Shown: positions 26,585-35,818, numbered from the stretch's first letter. The stretch: 64,000 nt of DNA from Streptomyces colonosanans (GCF_001866645.1 NZ_MLYP01000092.1:1-64000), one strand, 5' to 3'. Notes: generated from the sequence alone by a model not told the origin. Numbers and translations are program-made.

Positions 26585-26929
26585 GTGCCGATAGTGATCG
26601 CGGTGACCAGCGCGAACCGGGCTCTGCCGCCGAGGAACCAGTCGACGTCCTCGGCTGAGCCGCCGTCTGCCCAAGGGGTGGCTCCCGTGCGGCGGGTTCG
26701 CCCGGCCTTTGGCGGCCACTCGAACGTATTCAGCCGTCAACACGGCCACGTCGTCCGTCGGTTCACCCCATCGGTGGGACATCGAGCAGGCCGCATACGT
26801 CCCGTACTCCACCCCCTGGTCCCCTCGGCCTTCCGCGCCCGCGGAGGTAACCCATCGACGGGGGCGGTGCGTTCAGCCCGTCCCGGCCGTCTTTGCCGGG
26901 GAACCGCAGGTCATCCCCTGGTGTCTTGA
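26585..26929 (+). pseudogene. decayed paralogue of the 22149 gene
   Basis: From GTG 26585 the frame reads VPIVIAVTSANRALPPRNQS, matching VSTAIAVTSTDMVLPSTDQQ at the start of the 22149 protein; upstream, GAACGGGGATCTCGAAGTG matches GAACGGGGGGCTCGAGGTG. Later only QHGHVV is shared. After ~45 codons the composition becomes Arg/Pro-rich and non-coding in this frame, while the +1 frame from ~26700 looks more coding, which suggests a frameshift. The C-terminal zinc-ribbon part is missing. It is probably a truncated duplicate whose promoter is preserved. Confidence 0.55.
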
Positions 26930-27028
26930 GCATCAGTCAGCCCGCGCGGCCCGGCGTCAGGCCCGAGCGCGCAGGTGTCCCGTCCGCCCCTTCCGCTACC
27001 ACGTCCCCCTGATGAGGTTGTCCGGCCC

Positions 27029-27742
27029 ATGAATTCCCGCCAGCGCCGCGGCGTGATACTGCTGCTCCTCTCCGTCTTTCTCGCCTTCGTCGCCTTCGCC
27101 GCTGTGCTCTCCGTGATCAGTGACGCGAAGTCCAAGGTCGGACCGGAGGTCTCCGCCTACCAGGTGAAGGACGACATCGCCCCTTACACCCAGCTCAGCG
27201 AGGCGCAGTTCGAGAAGGTCAAGATGCCCAAGCGCTGGCTGTCGGAGAACGCGATCACCGATCTCTCGGAGATCAACGGGAAGATCGCGGTCACCAACCT
27301 CCGCCACGGCTCGCTGCTGCAGAGCGACATGATCGTCAAGCGGCCGGCGCTGGAGGCGGGCGAGCAGGAGATCGCCATCATGATCGACGCCGTCACCGGT
27401 GTGGCCGGCAAGATCAAGCCCGGCGCCAAGGTCAACATCTTCGCCACCTTCGCCGGTGACGACCGCAACTCCGCCCCGCAGTCGAAGATCATCGTCTCCA
27501 ACGCCAAGGTCATCGACGTCGGTCAGCTGACCCCGCTGGAGGGCAAGGGCGACAACAGCAACAGCCGGTCGACCATGAGCCAGGCGGTGCCCATCACCTT
27601 CGCGCTCAACACGATGGACGCCCAGCGCGTCGCCTACGCCGAGTCCTTCGCCCAGCACGTGCGCCTCGCCCTGATCGCTCCCGGCAGTGATGCCTCTCTC
27701 CGCAACGGGGAGCGCACCTATGAGCTCTCCAAGGACAAGTGA
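27029..27742 (+). CDS. cpaB: CpaB/RcpC-type pilus assembly protein (SAF domain)
   Basis: The 237-residue protein has a transmembrane helix at residues ~7-28 (GVILLLLSVFLAFVAFAAVL), a SAF-like segment (VKDDIAPYTQLSEAQFEKVK, ITDLSEINGKIAVTNLRHGS) and an RcpC/CpaB region (EAGEQEIAIMIDAVTGVAGK, IKPGAKVNIFATFAG). In Tad systems this periplasmic or wall-side protein belongs to the pilus channel. ATG 27029 is taken with GAGG 12 nt upstream. It is the first gene of the tad operon. Confidence 0.83.
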   Translation: MNSRQRRGVILLLLSVFLAFVAFAAVLSVISDAKSKVGPEVSAYQVKDDIAPYTQLSEAQFEKVKMPKRWLSENAITDLSEINGKIAVTNLRHGSLLQSDMIVKRPALEAGEQEIAIMIDAVTGVAGKIKPGAKVNIFATFAGDDRNSAPQSKIIVSNAKVIDVGQLTPLEGKGDNSNSRSTMSQAVPITFALNTMDAQRVAYAESFAQHVRLALIAPGSDASLRNGERTYELSKDK

Positions 27743-27748
27743 GACTGG

Positions 27749-29032
27749 ATGACCACGAGGATTCTCCCCGCCGTCGGTGACACCGACGCGGCCCGGGCTG
27801 TCACCACCCTGCTCAGCCAGCTCCCCGACGCGGAGCCGGCCGCCCCGGTGACCGACTCCACCCAGCTGATCGACACGCTGGCCCGTCTCGCGGGCGAGTC
27901 CGTCGAAGAGCTGCCCGAAGTGGTGCTCGTCCATGAGCGGATCGGTCCGGTGCCCGCACTCGAACTGATCCGGGAGGTCGCACTGCGCTTCCCGGCGGTC
28001 GGGGTCGTCCTCATCACCACGGATGCCAGCCCCGGGCTGTTCTCCGCCGCCATGGACTCGGGCGCCCGCGGCCTGGTGGCGCTGCCCCTCAGCTATGAGG
28101 AGCTCGCCAGCCGGGTCCAGTCCGCCGCCCAGTGGGCCGTCGGGGTCCGCCGTCACCTCGGCACCGGCGGCGAGGCCATGATGGGTCCGGGCGGCACCGT
28201 GGTCACCGTCTCCGGCGCCAAGGGCGGCGTCGGCACCACCGTGGCCGCGATCCAACTCGCGCTGGCCGCCCACGCGTCGGGGCAGAGCGTCGCGCTGGTC
28301 GACCTGGACCTGCAGACCGGCGACATCGGCTCGTACCTCGATGTGCAGTTCCGCCGCTCGATCGTGGATCTCGCGGGCATCCAGGACGTCACGCCGCGCG
28401 TGCTGCAGGACGCCGTCTTCGACCATGAGTCCGGCATGTCGCTGCTGCTCGCGCCCAAGGACGGCGAGCGGGGCGAGGAGGTCACCGACCGGTCCGTACG
28501 GCAGGTGATCAGCTCCCTGCGCATCCGCAACGCCGTCGTCGTCATCGACTGCGGCTCGCAGATGAACGCCGGGAACGCGGCGGCCATCGAGATGGCCGAT
28601 CTCGCGCTGCTGCTCACCACACCGGACGTGGTCTCCGTCCGGGCCGCCAAGCGGCTGGTGCGGATGTGGACCAGGCTCCAGATCCGCAAGGCGGAGGAGA
28701 CCATCACGGTCGTCAACCGCCACACCCGCAACACCGAGATCCAGCCGCCGCTGGTCCAGAAGATCACCGGCACCCGGGTCGCGGGCACCGCCGTACCGGC
28801 CGCCTTCAAGGAGCTGCAGGCCAGCGTCGACGCCGGCCGGCTGCACGAACTGGACGCCAAGTCCACGGTGAAGCAGGCGCTGTGGGGTCTGGCCGGGGAG
28901 CTGGGCCTGGTGACGGCCGAGGCCCTGGGCAAGACCCGGCGCAAGAAGGGCTCGGACCGTGGCTCGATCGGACTGCGCCGCCGACCACGCGGCGACGAGC
29001 AGGCCGGCCGGCAGCCGGGCACCAACACGTAG
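27749..29032 (+). CDS. tadZ: TadZ/CpaE-type ParA-like ATPase
   Basis: The 427-residue protein has an N-terminal receiver-like domain (residues ~1-125; EVVLVHERIGPVPALELIRE, VVLITTDASPG) that is degenerate, followed by a MinD/ParA-type ATPase. The deviant Walker A is VSGAKGGVGTTVAA at ~155, then VALVDLDLQTGDIGSYL and VVVIDCGS. TadZ proteins localise the Tad apparatus to a cell site. It follows cpaB by 6 bp and precedes the pseudopilin genes. Confidence 0.85.
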   Translation: MTTRILPAVGDTDAARAVTTLLSQLPDAEPAAPVTDSTQLIDTLARLAGESVEELPEVVLVHERIGPVPALELIREVALRFPAVGVVLITTDASPGLFSAAMDSGARGLVALPLSYEELASRVQSAAQWAVGVRRHLGTGGEAMMGPGGTVVTVSGAKGGVGTTVAAIQLALAAHASGQSVALVDLDLQTGDIGSYLDVQFRRSIVDLAGIQDVTPRVLQDAVFDHESGMSLLLAPKDGERGEEVTDRSVRQVISSLRIRNAVVVIDCGSQMNAGNAAAIEMADLALLLTTPDVVSVRAAKRLVRMWTRLQIRKAEETITVVNRHTRNTEIQPPLVQKITGTRVAGTAVPAAFKELQASVDAGRLHELDAKSTVKQALWGLAGELGLVTAEALGKTRRKKGSDRGSIGLRRRPRGDEQAGRQPGTNT

Positions 29033-29064
29033 ACCACGGACACGGACAGGGGGCGATGTGCATC

Positions 29065-29502
29065 ATGAGACTCCGGGTGAGGGACCGCCGCCGCCGTACG
29101 GGCGGCGCACCCCCGGCTGACGCCATACGGCGGCGCGGGCGCATGGGCGACCAAGGTCAGATGACGATCGAGTTCACCACCATGGCTCCCATCATCCTGG
29201 CGACGCTCGTCCTGCTCTGGCAGGCCGCGCTGACCGGCTACGCGCTCGTGCTGTCCGGCAACGCCGCCGACAAGGCGGTACGGGCGGGCGCGACCGTCGA
29301 CCCCTGGAAGGACCGTGGCCAGGCGTGCGACCGGGCCGGGCGGGAGGACCTGCCGGGCGGCTGGAACGCGGACATCAGCTGCCATGCCGAAGGCGACATG
29401 GTGAAGGCCACTGTCAGCGTCTATGTGCCGGTGCTGTTCCCGGGCGGAGTGGACTTCCCGCTGCGGATCACGAGCAAGTCCGCCGCCGCGAAGGAGAGCT
29501 GA
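29065..29502 (+). CDS. tadE: TadE-like pseudopilin
   Basis: The 145-residue protein has a class III leader: QG^QMTIEFTTMAPIILATLV, with Gly at -1 and Glu at +5, then the single transmembrane helix, then a ~90-residue exported domain with Cys pair candidates (QACDRAG, ISCHAEG). It would be cleaved by the prepilin peptidase at 46168 and join the pilus as a minor subunit. ATG 29065 (third in-frame choice) fits AGGGGG 11 nt upstream; ATG 29056 is too close to it. Confidence 0.82.
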   Translation: MRLRVRDRRRRTGGAPPADAIRRRGRMGDQGQMTIEFTTMAPIILATLVLLWQAALTGYALVLSGNAADKAVRAGATVDPWKDRGQACDRAGREDLPGGWNADISCHAEGDMVKATVSVYVPVLFPGGVDFPLRITSKSAAAKES

Positions 29503-29504
29503 CC

Positions 29505-29903
29505 ATGCCCGCCACCCACAGAAGCCGCGAGAAGTGCAAGAAGTCCGACGACCGGGGCCAGACCGTCCTCGAGTACGTCGGCGTCGTGCCGATGCTGATC
29601 GTCATCGGCCTCCTCGTCGTCCAGCTCGGCCTCGCCGCCTTCGCCGTCCAGCAGGCCGGTACGGCCTCCCGCGCCGCCGCGCGCATGGCCTCGTACGACA
29701 ACCCGGACCGCACCTGCCAGCAGGCCGGCCATGACGCCCTGAGTTCCTCGCTGTCCGGCCGCGCCAGTTTCGATTGCCAACGCGGAAGCGACGAGGTCAC
29801 GGTCACCGCCAAGGTCCCGATCCCTTCGCTGATCCCCGGCCTGCTGGACGGATTCGAGGCCAAACGCAGGGCCACCATGCCGATCGACCGCATCGACCGC
29901 TGA
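29505..29903 (+). CDS. TadE-like pseudopilin (TadF position)
   Basis: The 132-residue protein has RG^QTVLEYVGVVPMLIVIGLL: class III cleavage site with Glu at +5, then the membrane helix and a ~75-residue exported part with Cys in RTCQQAGHD and SFDCQRGSD. It starts 2 bp after the previous TadE gene, with AAGGAGA upstream. The pair TadE-TadF is standard in Tad operons and needed for pilus formation. Confidence 0.82.
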   Translation: MPATHRSREKCKKSDDRGQTVLEYVGVVPMLIVIGLLVVQLGLAAFAVQQAGTASRAAARMASYDNPDRTCQQAGHDALSSSLSGRASFDCQRGSDEVTVTAKVPIPSLIPGLLDGFEAKRRATMPIDRIDR

Positions 29904-29975
29904 TGACGGCCGGGGCGTCACCGTCCCCCGCCCGGCACCGCACCACCTACACCAGCAGCACAGGGAGTTGACGAC

Positions 29976-31319
29976 ATGAGTCTGCGGGCGCGCCTCAACG
30001 GTTCCGAGCAGCCCGCGAAAGGGCTGACGGAGGAAAGCCGTCTCGTCTCCGTCTACCGTGCCAAACTCCTCGAGGAGATCGACCTCGCGGAGATGTCCTC
30101 GCTCCAGGCGTCCGAACGCCGTATCCGTCTTGAGCGGGTCCTCGGCCACATCATCAGCCGCGAAGGCCCGGTCCTGTCCACGGCCGAACGCGCCCAGCTG
30201 ATCCGCCGGGTCGTCGACGAGGCCCTGGGTCTCGGCATCCTCGAACCGCTCCTCGAGGACGCCTCCGTCAGCGAGATCATGGTCAACGGTCCCGACCAGG
30301 TCTTCGTGGAGCGCGGCGGCCGACTGGAGCTGCTGCCCATGCGGTTCGCCTCCTCCGAGCAGCTGATGCAGACCATCGAGCGCATCGTGTCGACCGTCAA
30401 CCGCCGTGTGGACGAGGCGAATCCGATGGTCGACGCCCGTCTGCCGTCCGGTGAGCGTGTCAACGTCATCATCCCGCCGCTCTCCCTGACCGGGCCGATC
30501 CTCACCATCCGGCGCTTCCCCCGGGCGTACACCCTCCAGGAGCTGATCGGCCTCGGCTCCCTGGACGAGCAGATGACCCTGCTGCTGGCGGGCCTGGTGC
30601 GCGCCAAGTTCAACGTCATCGTCTCCGGCGCCACCGGCACCGGAAAGACCACGCTGCTCAACGCGCTGTCCGGGCTCATCCCCGAGGGCGAGCGCATCGT
30701 CACCATCGAGGACTCCGCCGAACTCCGGCTCCAGCAGTCCCACGTCATCACGCTGGAGAGCAGGCCCTCCAACGTCGAGGGCAAGGGCCAGATCACCATT
30801 CGCGACCTGGTCCGCAACTCGCTGCGTATGCGTCCCGACCGCATCATCGTCGGTGAGGTCCGTGGCGGTGAGACCCTCGACATGCTCCAGGCCATGTCCA
30901 CCGGTCACGACGGCTCGCTCGCCACCGTCCACGCCAACTCCGCCGAGGACGCGCTGATGCGTCTGCAGACGCTGGCGTCGATGTCGGAGGTCGAGATTCC
31001 GTTCGTCGCGATCAAAGACCAGATCAACAGCGCCGTCGACATCATCGTGCAGCTCACCCGGCACGCCGACGGCTCCCGCCGGATCACCGAGATCGCCGTC
31101 GTCGACTCGCACGGCCGTGAGGACTACAAGATCGTCTCGGTGGGCCGGTTCGCGGCGCAGCCGATGTCGTCCGACGGCATGGTGCACGGCCGGTTCGAGT
31201 ACTACCCCCTGCCCCGCAGGGTCGCCGAACGGCTCTACATGCGGGGCGAGCCCATCCCCCAGGCCTTCGGCGTCGCCCAGTCGGACGACCAGCTGGCCAC
31301 CCGGAAGGCCGCCGGCTGA
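29976..31319 (+). CDS. tadA: TadA/CpaF secretion ATPase
   Basis: The 447-residue protein has an N-terminal helical domain, EPLLEDASVSEIMVNGPDQV (typical CpaF), Walker A SGATGTGKTTLLNALSG, Asp/His boxes (IVTIEDSAELRLQ), Walker B (RIIVGEVRGGETLDMLQA) and TGHDGSLATVHANSAEDALM. The hexameric ATPase drives pilus assembly from the cytoplasmic face through TadB/TadC. The full normal length is present and all motifs are intact, so the machine should be functional. Confidence 0.93.
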   Translation: MSLRARLNGSEQPAKGLTEESRLVSVYRAKLLEEIDLAEMSSLQASERRIRLERVLGHIISREGPVLSTAERAQLIRRVVDEALGLGILEPLLEDASVSEIMVNGPDQVFVERGGRLELLPMRFASSEQLMQTIERIVSTVNRRVDEANPMVDARLPSGERVNVIIPPLSLTGPILTIRRFPRAYTLQELIGLGSLDEQMTLLLAGLVRAKFNVIVSGATGTGKTTLLNALSGLIPEGERIVTIEDSAELRLQQSHVITLESRPSNVEGKGQITIRDLVRNSLRMRPDRIIVGEVRGGETLDMLQAMSTGHDGSLATVHANSAEDALMRLQTLASMSEVEIPFVAIKDQINSAVDIIVQLTRHADGSRRITEIAVVDSHGREDYKIVSVGRFAAQPMSSDGMVHGRFEYYPLPRRVAERLYMRGEPIPQAFGVAQSDDQLATRKAAG

Positions 31320-31398
31320 CCCACTGCCTCCCGCGCGCCCCCACCGCCGCCCGACCGCTCGCTCCCCGCCCAACGCTTCCCGAGAAGGCCCGCCCGCC

Positions 31399-32337
31399 AT
31401 GGACAACCTCCCTTTTCTGGCCACCGGCGTCACACTGCTCGCCTGTGTGATCGCCGTCATCGGTGTGCACACGTATTCCTCAGGCAAGGCACAGCAGCAC
31501 CTGCTGTACGAGCGGATGGCGCAGACCGGTGAGATGCCCTCCGTCGGCCGGCGGCGGCGGTTCAGGGGAGTGGACCGGCGGCTGCGCCGCACCAAGCTCG
31601 GCAAGCGCATCGAGCGCAAGCTCAACACCACCGGCCTGGACGTCACCCCCGGTGAGTACGCCATCTACGTCGTCGCCGGTGTCCTCGGTATCTACTTCGT
31701 GATCGGCTCGCTCTTCGCCTCGTTCTTCGGACTGCTCGCCGCGCTGCTCGGCCTGTGGGGCGGCAACTTCTTCCTCAACTACCAGATCACCAGGCGCACC
31801 GAGGCCTTCATCAACCAGCTCCCCGAGCTGACCCGTGTCCTCGCCAACGCCACTCAGGCCGGCCTCGCGCTGCGCACCGCCATCGCCATGGCCGCCGACG
31901 AGCTCGACGACCCGGCGAGCGAGGAGTTCCGGAGGGTCGCCGACCAGCTCGCCGTCGGACACTCTCTGGAACACGCCCTGGCCGAACTCGGCGAGCGCCT
32001 GCCGTCCCGCGAGCTGAAGGTGCTCATCTCCACGCTGGTCCTGTCCAACCGGGCTGGTGGCACCATCGTGTCCTCTCTGCGCAACCTCACCCAGACCCTG
32101 GAGGAACGCAAGGAGACCCGCCGCGAGGTCGGCACGCTGCTGTCCCAGGTGAAGGTGACGGCCGTCGCCGTCCCCCTGCTCGGCTTCGGCTTCCTGCTGA
32201 TCCTCAACAGCATGCGCAGCGGGTCGCTCGACGACATGACGGGCGCCACCGCGGGCAAGATCGCCGTCATCATCGCCTCCGGTCTCTACGGCCTCGGCTT
32301 CTTCCTCATCAACCGGCTCACCCGCGTCCGTATCTGA
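31399..32337 (+). CDS. tadB: TadB inner-membrane platform protein
   Basis: The 312-residue protein is a type II secretion F-domain protein with an N-terminal helix (LPFLATGVTLLACVIAVIGV), a second pair at ~95-140, the cytoplasmic F domain (INQLPELTRVLANATQAGLA, LLSQVKVTAVAVPLLGFGFL) and C-terminal helices. The start is the ATG at 31399, 79 bp after tadA. It forms the membrane platform with TadC. Confidence 0.87.
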   Translation: MDNLPFLATGVTLLACVIAVIGVHTYSSGKAQQHLLYERMAQTGEMPSVGRRRRFRGVDRRLRRTKLGKRIERKLNTTGLDVTPGEYAIYVVAGVLGIYFVIGSLFASFFGLLAALLGLWGGNFFLNYQITRRTEAFINQLPELTRVLANATQAGLALRTAIAMAADELDDPASEEFRRVADQLAVGHSLEHALAELGERLPSRELKVLISTLVLSNRAGGTIVSSLRNLTQTLEERKETRREVGTLLSQVKVTAVAVPLLGFGFLLILNSMRSGSLDDMTGATAGKIAVIIASGLYGLGFFLINRLTRVRI

Positions 32338-32373
32338 CGCCGCCCTCGCCCCCACGAAAGGAGGAGAACACGC

Positions 32374-33261
32374 ATGGATCTGCTGCTCGCCGCCATCATC
32401 GGTCTCGCCGTCTACGGTGTCTTCCACGGCATCCGCCTCTACCGGGGCGAGGCCAAGCTGCCCGATGACCTCGCCGTCGCCCTGGAGGTCGGCTCCAGCC
32501 GCACCTCGGCCACCGGCTCCGCCATCGACCGGCTCGGCATGAAGTACGCGCCGCGCGTGCTGCGCCTCATGGGCCCCAAGCGCGTCGACAAGGTGCGCCG
32601 CAAGCTCAATATGGCCGGTAACCCCAACGGTATGACGGTCGACCGTTACGCCGCCCGCCTCGCCGTGTACGGCGGCCTCGGCACCCTCACCGCCCTCGCC
32701 ATGCTGATGAACGGTCAGTTGATGCTGGCGATCCTGTTCTTCGTGTACGGCATCTTCTGGACGGACGTCACCATCAGGTCCGCCGTGAGCCGCCGCAAGG
32801 ACGACATCGACCGCACCCTCCCGGACTTCCTGGACGTCCTCGCCGTCGTCGTCTCCGCGGGCCTCGGCTTCCGCCAGGCCCTCGAACGCGTCGCCGAGAA
32901 GTACGAGGGCCCCTGGGCAGACGAACTGCGCATCACGCTCCGCCAGATGGACATGGGTGTCAGCCGCCGGGAGGCGTTCGACCAGCTCCGCAAGCGCAAC
33001 GACTCGGAGCAGGTCTCGATGTTCGTCTCCGCCCTCCAGCAGGGCGAGGAGCTCGGCGCGCCCATTGTGGACACGCTCATCCAGATCGCCAACGACATGC
33101 GGCGCACCGACGCGCAGAACGCCCGCCGCAGGGCCGCCAAGGCCGTTCCCAAGTCCACGTTGATCGTCACCAGCTTCATGCTGCCGGGCACGATGATCCT
33201 CATCGGCGTCGGCTTCTACTACGCCTCCGGCATCAACTTCAACGACATGCTCGGGAGCTGA
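32374..33261 (+). CDS. tadC: TadC inner-membrane platform protein
   Basis: The 295-residue F-domain protein has RTLPDFLDVLAVVVSAGLGF-type sequence (here DRTLPDFLDVLAVVVSAGLG), RQALERVAEKYEGPWADELR, MFVSALQQGEELGAPIVDTL and a C-terminal helix (MLPGTMILIGVGFYYASGIN). AAAGGAGG-like sequence lies upstream. It pairs with TadB as the platform acted on by the TadA ATPase. Confidence 0.88.
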   Translation: MDLLLAAIIGLAVYGVFHGIRLYRGEAKLPDDLAVALEVGSSRTSATGSAIDRLGMKYAPRVLRLMGPKRVDKVRRKLNMAGNPNGMTVDRYAARLAVYGGLGTLTALAMLMNGQLMLAILFFVYGIFWTDVTIRSAVSRRKDDIDRTLPDFLDVLAVVVSAGLGFRQALERVAEKYEGPWADELRITLRQMDMGVSRREAFDQLRKRNDSEQVSMFVSALQQGEELGAPIVDTLIQIANDMRRTDAQNARRRAAKAVPKSTLIVTSFMLPGTMILIGVGFYYASGINFNDMLGS

Positions 33262-33318
33262 CATGCGGCTCACGGCACGACGACGGACACGGACGACGAC
33301 GGGGAGGTGAACGGACTG

Positions 33319-34740
33319 ATGCCACGGGGGCGAAACTTCCGTTCATTGATCGGCGGCGCGGACACCGACCTGTCCGCTGTCCCCGGCCAGGGCGCGGCAG
33401 CACCGGCGCTGCCCATCCAGGTCAACGCCCTCTCGGCGCTCTGCCGCCAGCTGTACGGCCTGCGCCTGGCGATGACCGCTCTGGCCACACCGTTCGCGCT
33501 GCACCGCGTGCACGGCGACCTTTCGGGCTGGCTCATCGGTTCCGCCGTCCTTGTCACCGTCATGGTGTCGTACGCGCTGCTGCGCGACTGGGAGCGGTTC
33601 GGGCCCGTGCTGCTGCGCCACCCGTCGCTGCTCGGCGCCGACATGCTGTTCGGCGCGCTGCTGCTGTTCAGCGCCACGCCCACCTCCACCCTCGCCTACG
33701 TCACCATCTGCACCCCGCTGTTGGCGGGGCTGGTGTACGGCTGGCGGGGTGCCGCCGTGTTCGCGCCGCTCCAGTCGCTGCTGGTCGGTCTCGCGTACGC
33801 GGTGGACAACCGGGTGCACCAGGACCCGACGGCGCTGCTCGTCGTCGGGCTGTGCGTGCTGGCCGGCGCGGTCGGCAGCAGCCTGCGCGGCCTTCTCCTC
33901 GGCTTTGGCGCGGCCACCCACGCCCTGACCGAGACCCGGGCCCGCCTCGCCGTCAACGAGGCCGTGGAGAGTGAACGGGCCCGCCTCGCCCGGGAGATGC
34001 ACGACTCGGTCGCCAAGACCCTGCACGGTGTCGCGCTCGCGGCCGACGGTCTGGCCCACTCGGCCGACAAGGTGGACCCCGAAACCGTCAAGCAGCAGGC
34101 CGAGCTGGTCGCCCGCTCGGCCCGCCGGGCAGCCGCCGAGTCCCGCGAACTCCTCGCCGACCTGCGCCGCGAGTCCGGCCTCGAAGGCGGCGTGGACATC
34201 ACCTCCGAACTTGCCGCGCGCACCGCCGACTTCGAACGCCGCAAGGGCCTTCGGGCCACATACCGCCCCCTGGGCGACACCCCGCTGCCCCCGGTGCCGC
34301 ACGCCGCCGCACGCCAGTTGCTCTTTGTCGCCTCGGAGGCGATGGAGAACGCCCACCGGCATGCCCGGCCGACCCATGTGGAGGTCTCCGCCGGGGTCGT
34401 CGGGGACCTGCTGCGCGTCAGCGTCTATGACGACGGCGACGGCCTTCCGGCGGGCACCACCCTGGACGACCTGAGGAAGGCCGGTCACTTCGGACTGGTC
34501 GGCATGGTCGAGCGGGCGGCGGGCATCGGCGCCCGTATCCGCATCGGGCGCGGCAGGGCGGCCCGGGGCACCGAAGTCCGGGTGGACCTGCCCCTCGCCG
34601 CCCTGGGCACCCAGCCACCGGCCGTGTCACCGACCGACCAGCCCCAGGACCCACCACCGCAGCCACACGGCCCACTCCCGGCCATCCCGGCCCCGTTCCG
34701 CCGCTCGGACCGGGGCAACGCATCACTCCCACCCAAGTGA
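33319..34740 (+). CDS. sensor histidine kinase embedded in the tad operon
   Basis: The 473-residue protein has about five transmembrane helices in residues ~40-195, a HisKA_3 dimerisation/phosphoacceptor helix (ERARLAREMHDSVAKTLHGV, His in MHDSV), and a HATPase domain (LLFVASEAMENAHRHARPTH for the N box, YDDGDGLP for G1, HFGLVGMVERAAGIGA for G2). A Pro-rich tail follows. It has no large external domain, so it may sense within the membrane, for example pilus assembly state. ATG 33319 is preferred to GTG 33307, which overlaps the GGAGG. It is followed by its response regulator. Confidence 0.87.
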   Translation: MPRGRNFRSLIGGADTDLSAVPGQGAAAPALPIQVNALSALCRQLYGLRLAMTALATPFALHRVHGDLSGWLIGSAVLVTVMVSYALLRDWERFGPVLLRHPSLLGADMLFGALLLFSATPTSTLAYVTICTPLLAGLVYGWRGAAVFAPLQSLLVGLAYAVDNRVHQDPTALLVVGLCVLAGAVGSSLRGLLLGFGAATHALTETRARLAVNEAVESERARLAREMHDSVAKTLHGVALAADGLAHSADKVDPETVKQQAELVARSARRAAAESRELLADLRRESGLEGGVDITSELAARTADFERRKGLRATYRPLGDTPLPPVPHAAARQLLFVASEAMENAHRHARPTHVEVSAGVVGDLLRVSVYDDGDGLPAGTTLDDLRKAGHFGLVGMVERAAGIGARIRIGRGRAARGTEVRVDLPLAALGTQPPAVSPTDQPQDPPPQPHGPLPAIPAPFRRSDRGNASLPPK

Positions 34741-34762
34741 CCTTTCTGAGAGGAGGCCGCAC

Positions 34763-35818
34763 ATGCCGGACGACACGTTCCCCGATCCCTGGCCGCTTCC
34801 CCCGCCGGCGGCGGCACCAGCCGGGCCCTCCGGCGCACCGGCCCAGGACATCCCCGCGTTCCCGGTTTTCACCGAGGCGCCGCCCGCCCCGCCGCTACGG
34901 GTGGTCGTCGCCGACGACAACCCGGTCGTCCGCGCCGGACTGACCGCGCTGCTCTCCGGCCGCCAGGACCTGGAGGTCGTGGCCGAGGCCGCCGACGGCC
35001 GCCAGGCGTACGAATTCGCGGCCCGGCACCGCCCGGACGTCGTCCTGCTGGATGTGCGCATGCCCGGCGTGGACGGCATCTCCGCCCTGCCGCATCTCGT
35101 GCGTATCGCGCCCGTGCTGATGATGACCTACAGCAGGGAGGCCGAGATCGTGCGCGAGGCCCTGCGCCTCGGAGCGGGCGGCTATCTGGTGCACGGCGAG
35201 TTCACCGCCGACCAACTGGTCGCGGCGGTACGGGACATCAAGTCGGGACGGGCCCACTTCACGCCCACGGCCTCCAGCGCCCTGCTCGACAGCCTGCGCG
35301 GTGGCGCCCCCGGCGGAGGCAGACCGCTCCCCGAAGGGCTGGGTACGGCCTTCACCGGCCCCGGCTATCAGGCGGCCCCCGCGCCGCAACCGACGGTTCA
35401 GGCCACGGGCCACACGGCGCCCTATCCGCCCATGCCGACGTCTGCGACCGCATATGGTCCAGGGCCGGAGCAGGCGCAGAGCACTCCAACGGGGGCTGTG
35501 GCGTCAGAGTTGAGGGCGCGCCAATTTGCCGCCATGCCGTCGCATGAGCAAGCGGATGTGGCACATTCTTCTCCGGGTCCCATGGCATCCGCCGGGGCCG
35601 GAGGAGTGCTCGGAGAGCTGAGTCAGCGGGAGGTGGAGGTGATGGATCTGATCGCGTCGGGCATGACCAACCAGCAGATCGCCGCCACCTGCTTCATCAG
35701 CCAGAAGACCGTGAAGAACCACATCAACCGCATCTTCGCCAAGCTGAACGCCCAGAGCCGTGGTGAGGCCATCGCCGTCTGGAACGGAGCGAAGCGAGGG
35801 GGTCACGGCCATGGCTGA
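34763..35818 (+). CDS. NarL/LuxR-type response regulator of the pilus region
   Basis: The 351-residue protein has a Pro-rich N-terminus (1-45), a receiver domain (VVVADDNPVVRAGLTALLSG; phosphoacceptor Asp in VVLLDVRMPGVDG; Lys in IKSG), an unusually long Pro/Ala/Gln linker (~190-280) and a LuxR helix-turn-helix (LSQREVEVMDLIASGMTNQQ, ISQKTVKNHINRIFAKLNAQ). It is 22 bp after the kinase. It is the obvious candidate to bind the TTGGGCCC elements, because NarL-type proteins bind short paired half-sites, but this is inference. Confidence 0.88.
   Translation: MPDDTFPDPWPLPPPAAAPAGPSGAPAQDIPAFPVFTEAPPAPPLRVVVADDNPVVRAGLTALLSGRQDLEVVAEAADGRQAYEFAARHRPDVVLLDVRMPGVDGISALPHLVRIAPVLMMTYSREAEIVREALRLGAGGYLVHGEFTADQLVAAVRDIKSGRAHFTPTASSALLDSLRGGAPGGGRPLPEGLGTAFTGPGYQAAPAPQPTVQATGHTAPYPPMPTSATAYGPGPEQAQSTPTGAVASELRARQFAAMPSHEQADVAHSSPGPMASAGAGGVLGELSQREVEVMDLIASGMTNQQIAATCFISQKTVKNHINRIFAKLNAQSRGEAIAVWNGAKRGGHGHG

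Larger units (their letters stand above)
26346..27028. other. intergenic region upstream of the tad operon
   Basis: The 683-bp region contains a copy of the 36-bp conserved promoter element (26471-26506), the decayed paralogue at 26585-26929, and presumably the promoter of the tad operon. CTGGTCTGATACCAG at 26419-26433 is a short palindrome. A plus-strand frame at 26709-27032 has a few conserved-looking stretches (AVNTATSSVGSPHRWDIEQA), but has no proper start and is best read as part of the decayed gene. Confidence 0.6.

Noticed and set aside
26709..27032. Plus-strand frame (TTG start) as an intact gene before cpaB
   Set aside because: No ribosome site, overlaps the cpaB start, and its 5' part is better explained as the shifted frame of the decayed paralogue.
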